Positions 22,575 to 24,411 of a stretch of DNA of 24,411 nucleotides are shown here, one piece after another. Below the pieces are notes generated by a model. The model saw only the letters and a list, made by a program, of their open reading frames with translations, searched no databases and was not told the DNA's origin. Position numbers and translations under genes: made by a program. Location of the stretch: positions 1 through 24,411 of the forward strand of contig CAYNKQ010000018.1 in assembly GCA_964397855.1 (NCBI GenBank), given 5' to 3'. The first letter of the stretch is position 1. Each line of letters starts with the position of its first letter. This stretch comes from UBA7683 sp964397855. GTDB taxonomy: Bacteria; Patescibacteriota; Saccharimonadia; Saccharimonadales; UBA7683.

Positions 22575-22976
22575 ATGAGTAAGATTTTATGTATTGAAGA
22601 CGATAACTTTATAGCTGATATGTACGTCCATTCTCTTAAAAAAGCGGGCTACGATGTTGATGTTGTTGCCAATGGTGAGCAAGCCCTCAAGATGGCTCAA
22701 CAAACCGTTTACGACGTGATACTTCTTGACCTGATGCTTCCTGAAAAATCAGGTGTAGAAATTCTAGAGGCACTCCGAAATGAAGATGGCTCAGGTCTAC
22801 CGCTTACAAAAATCATCGTGACAACCAACTTTGACGAACCAGAAGAAGACCGAGTTCGACTTGAGAAGATGGCTGATGGCTATATCATCAAGGCTGATGT
22901 TACGCCAAGCAAATTAGTCGAGCTTGTTGGCCCAGTACTTGAACAATCTAAAAACGAACCCGTAGATCAAATCTAA
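22575..22976 (+). CDS. Single-domain response regulator
   Basis: A 133-aa receiver domain with no output domain. The acidic pair is in CIEDDN (E8, D9, D10), the phospho-acceptor D52 in ILLDLMLP, the conserved Thr in IIVTTN (83-84) and the lysine in YIIKAD (K106). AAGGA five bases before the ATG is a clear Shine-Dalgarno sequence. It is phosphorylated presumably by the kinase next door and must act by protein contact, in CheY-like fashion or via a relay. The last codons overlap the stop of the convergent neighbour by 4 bases. Confidence 0.93.
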   Translation: MSKILCIEDDNFIADMYVHSLKKAGYDVDVVANGEQALKMAQQTVYDVILLDLMLPEKSGVEILEALRNEDGSGLPLTKIIVTTNFDEPEEDRVRLEKMADGYIIKADVTPSKLVELVGPVLEQSKNEPVDQI

Positions 22977-23545
22977 GAAAACCGAACCATAGCTTTATCT
23001 AAATCAGCCTCCAGGGCATCAATATGCTCTTCAGCCTGGTCAAACTGATTAAATTCAGCACAGACACCTTCAATATACCGTCCATTTACACCGACCTTTT
23101 CAGGGTATTGATATAGTGTCACGCCAATATCCATAATTCCACCGCCATGGGCAGCCAAACGGGGTGTAGTGAGTTCCTGTATGCGAGTCTGTTCGCTGAG
23201 TAAATCTTCAAGCAGGAGTGAACGTCCAAATTCCCAGCTAAATCGGTTGCCCGCAAAATTATCGTACAACGTTACGCTATGATGATTACCGAATCCAATC
23301 ATCAGATACTCAGCAATAACTCCGCCAGGACCACCTCCCGTTGCCATCCCGTGTACTTGTTGGTATCGCAAAGGATGGTCCATAGCGACCTCTGCAACAT
23401 ACTGCGCCAGCGGCCGTAAGCGACGATACACCTCTTTGCCTCTGACGGCAAGCCCCGCTAAAGGCGCTTCAAGTTGGGCACGACGAGCCTTGGTACGCGC
23501 TTGCTGTTCTTCAAAGGTAAGTCCATCATCGTTAGTCTCAGCCAT
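22973..23545 (-). CDS. Orphan protein with Gly-rich loop, unknown
   Basis: A 190-aa protein I cannot place. The N-terminal 45 residues are charged and helical (EEQQARTKARRAQLE), a central part has ATGGGPGGVIAEYLM (~68-82) followed by beta-rich sequence (HHSVTLYDNFAGNRFSWEFG), and the C-terminus is acidic and helical (ALEADLDKAM). GGGPGG resembles a nucleotide- or phosphate-binding turn, but the surroundings match no P-loop pattern. No membrane segment. A GATAAT box eight bases before ATG 23545 is its likely promoter. Confidence 0.6.
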   Translation of the reverse strand: MAETNDDGLTFEEQQARTKARRAQLEAPLAGLAVRGKEVYRRLRPLAQYVAEVAMDHPLRYQQVHGMATGGGPGGVIAEYLMIGFGNHHSVTLYDNFAGNRFSWEFGRSLLLEDLLSEQTRIQELTTPRLAAHGGGIMDIGVTLYQYPEKVGVNGRYIEGVCAEFNQFDQAEEHIDALEADLDKAMVRFS

Positions 23546-23553
23546 TGCACTAG

Positions 23554-23559
23554 ATTATC
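23554..23559 (-). promoter_or_regulatory. -10 box GATAAT of the orphan gene
   Basis: GATAAT eight bases before ATG 23545. It lacks the first T of the consensus and has no extended TG. Confidence 0.4.
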
Positions 23560-23652
23560 TAACGACTATTTGTTATTTGCAAGCACTACCGGAGCCTATT
23601 ATCCCACGCAGCAACGCAAAGTTAAATTCAAACACTACTCTTATGAAGACGC

Positions 23653-24165
23653 CTACTCAGAGTCTTCTTTTGCAGCCTTGAACGATTGAATTATATCCTC
23701 ATCAGTCATGTTGTGGACATTGCGAAATCGCACGAGCGGTAGATCTATCTGCTGAAGAATCTCTGTTTTTAATTCATCGATAGCTCTGCCTTTCTGGGTA
23801 TCGTGTGTTCTGTCATCTAGTTCTACAGCATACACAGCTTGCAGCGTCTCAGCGTCAGCCAGAACGTAATCAACAGATCGACGATTAATACGCTGGAACC
23901 CAGCCTTGTGATATCTACCAGACGTCATATTACTTGCAAGTGATGAAAGATGCACCTGTGGAAAGACAAGATATTTACCGCCCACCACTTTCTGGAGGCG
24001 CTTATAGAAACGAGATTCTGAATCCGTCATTATGTACGGTTTGCGCACATATCTGTACGGTAGTGGAGTCTCTTGTATTTCGTGTTGCGATGAAGTGGGT
24101 CTAAGTGCGTACTTGATAACAGTAACAACAATTATGATGGCCCCAAGAATTACTATTACTTCCAT
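23653..24165 (-). CDS. DUF2726 protein with N-terminal membrane helix
   Basis: A 170-aa protein. Residues ~2-20 (VIVILGAIIIVVTVIKYAL) form a transmembrane helix, and the rest matches DUF2726: SESRFYKRLQ, LVFPQVHLSSL, RSVDYVLAD, VYAVELDDRTHD and a terminal LPLVRF. The acidic positions D in VDYVL and E/D in VELDD are spaced as in a Vsr/PD-(D/E)XK-type fold, and the family is suspected to be nuclease-like. No partner gene shows its role. The membrane anchor would hold the domain on the cytoplasmic side, next to DNA. A TACAAT box lies seven bases upstream. Confidence 0.82.
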   Translation of the reverse strand: MEVIVILGAIIIVVTVIKYALRPTSSQHEIQETPLPYRYVRKPYIMTDSESRFYKRLQKVVGGKYLVFPQVHLSSLASNMTSGRYHKAGFQRINRRSVDYVLADAETLQAVYAVELDDRTHDTQKGRAIDELKTEILQQIDLPLVRFRNVHNMTDEDIIQSFKAAKEDSE

Positions 24166-24172
24166 AGGGGTT

Positions 24173-24178
24173 ATTGTA
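24173..24178 (-). promoter_or_regulatory. -10 box TACAAT of the DUF2726 gene
   Basis: TACAAT preceded by TGA (extended -10), seven bases before ATG 24165. Confidence 0.5.
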
Positions 24179-24200
24179 TCAGACCGCAGCAGAGTCGACC

Positions 24201-24213
24201 CATGAATTTCATG
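24201..24213. repeat. Palindrome CATGAA-T-TTCATG
   Basis: Perfect 6-bp inverted repeat with one central base, at the -35 side of the DUF2726 promoter. A second small palindrome, CTCATGAG, follows at 24238-24245. The rest of 24179-24356 holds nothing I can name. Confidence 0.4.
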
Positions 24214-24356
24214 TACATACTGTGTAGCACCCTCCCGCTCATGAGTACTGTAGCTCGCTAAAGCTTAGCAAGTAGAAAGAAGCTTTCCCTTTGTATACGA
24301 TGTATCTGCCGTGTGTCTATCAATCAGGGTTTACTTTTCAGCCTAATTTCAGCCAA

Positions 24357-24382
24357 GAAAAAAGCCCAGCAAAAGCTGAGCT
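24357..24382 (-). terminator. Intrinsic terminator downstream of the tRNA
   Basis: On the minus strand AGCTCAGC, four T, GCTGGGCT (one G-U pair), then six T. Arms are 24375-24382 and 24363-24370 in plus coordinates, and the T-run is read from 24363-24358. Confidence 0.85.
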
Positions 24383-24389
24383 GTTTTCT

Positions 24390-24411
24390 TGGTGACCTCA
24401 CGGAGAATCGA
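24390..24411 (-). tRNA. 3' end of a tRNA cut by the window edge
   Basis: On the minus strand the sequence ends in CCA (24392-24390) after discriminator A, acceptor strand TGAGGTC (24400-24394) and T-stem CTCCG (24405-24401), with TCGATT as the rest of a T-loop. A terminator follows directly. The anticodon is outside the window, so the amino acid is unknown. Confidence 0.8.

Noticed and set aside
24199..24258. 19-codon ORF upstream of the window's last tRNA
   Set aside because: No -10 box at the expected distance and no ribosome-binding site.
24357..24411. tmRNA 3' end (attractive because smpB is in the window)
   Set aside because: The acceptor strand TGAGGTC does not give the G3-U70 alanine identity pair expected of tmRNA; an ordinary tRNA fits better.

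Overview
The window looks like a chromosomal segment of a small-genome bacterium of the Patescibacteria/CPR type, most likely a Saccharibacteria (TM7) relative. This is inference, from gene content (an envelope-heavy set of single-pass proteins, a sortase, DUF3048, DUF4367 and PEGA proteins, many short orphan proteins), tight packing and moderate G+C. The standard code fits: TGA ends the ORFs at 8198-8200 and 10171-10173. There are no IS elements, phage genes or CRISPR arrays.

Layout. 1-479 has no gene and is a patchwork of palindromes and repeats. 480-1763 (-) is a GT-B glycosyltransferase, preceded by a possible 60-aa gene (1791-1973, -). 2069-4119 (+) holds two tandem, overlapping, paralogous clan GH-A-like glycosidases, one membrane-anchored and one not. 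Then come smpB (+), pyrH (-), a DUF218-like protein (-), xthA (+), an unusually AT-rich alpha/beta hydrolase and a small coiled-coil protein. 8135-11227 is a tightly coupled operon: a 21-codon leader ORF, an MTH1-type Nudix hydrolase, a HAD phosphatase, an NnrD-like protein lacking its catalytic motif, and a nucleotidyltransferase-like protein. 11300-12382 is an orphan with a PD-(D/E)XK-like motif set.

A tRNA-Leu(CAA) lies at 12404-12491 (-). Envelope genes follow: a sortase with a Gln/Tyr/Trp-rich cytoplasmic tail, a PEGA protein (-), a DUF4367 protein and a tiny membrane protein. Next are gltX, an orphan acidic protein, a SpoU/TrmH RNA methyltransferase, and a DUF3048 - histidine kinase - single-domain response regulator operon. 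The right end has two minus-strand genes (one orphan, one DUF2726) and a tRNA cut by the window edge, with an intrinsic terminator just downstream of it.

The most pervasive signal is regulatory. At 16 of the transcription-unit starts a TANNNT-like -10 box lies only 6-10 bases before the start codon, which predicts leaderless or near-leaderless mRNAs. Shine-Dalgarno-like sequences appear mainly in front of internal operon genes. I used this rule to choose several starts (1763, 5428, 6336, 11300, 15540, 17050, 18531, 19983). The best candidates for something new are the leaderless leader ORF coupled to the MTH1-like gene with its possible house-cleaning operon, the small ORF or RNA at 1791-1989, and the tandem glycosidase pair.
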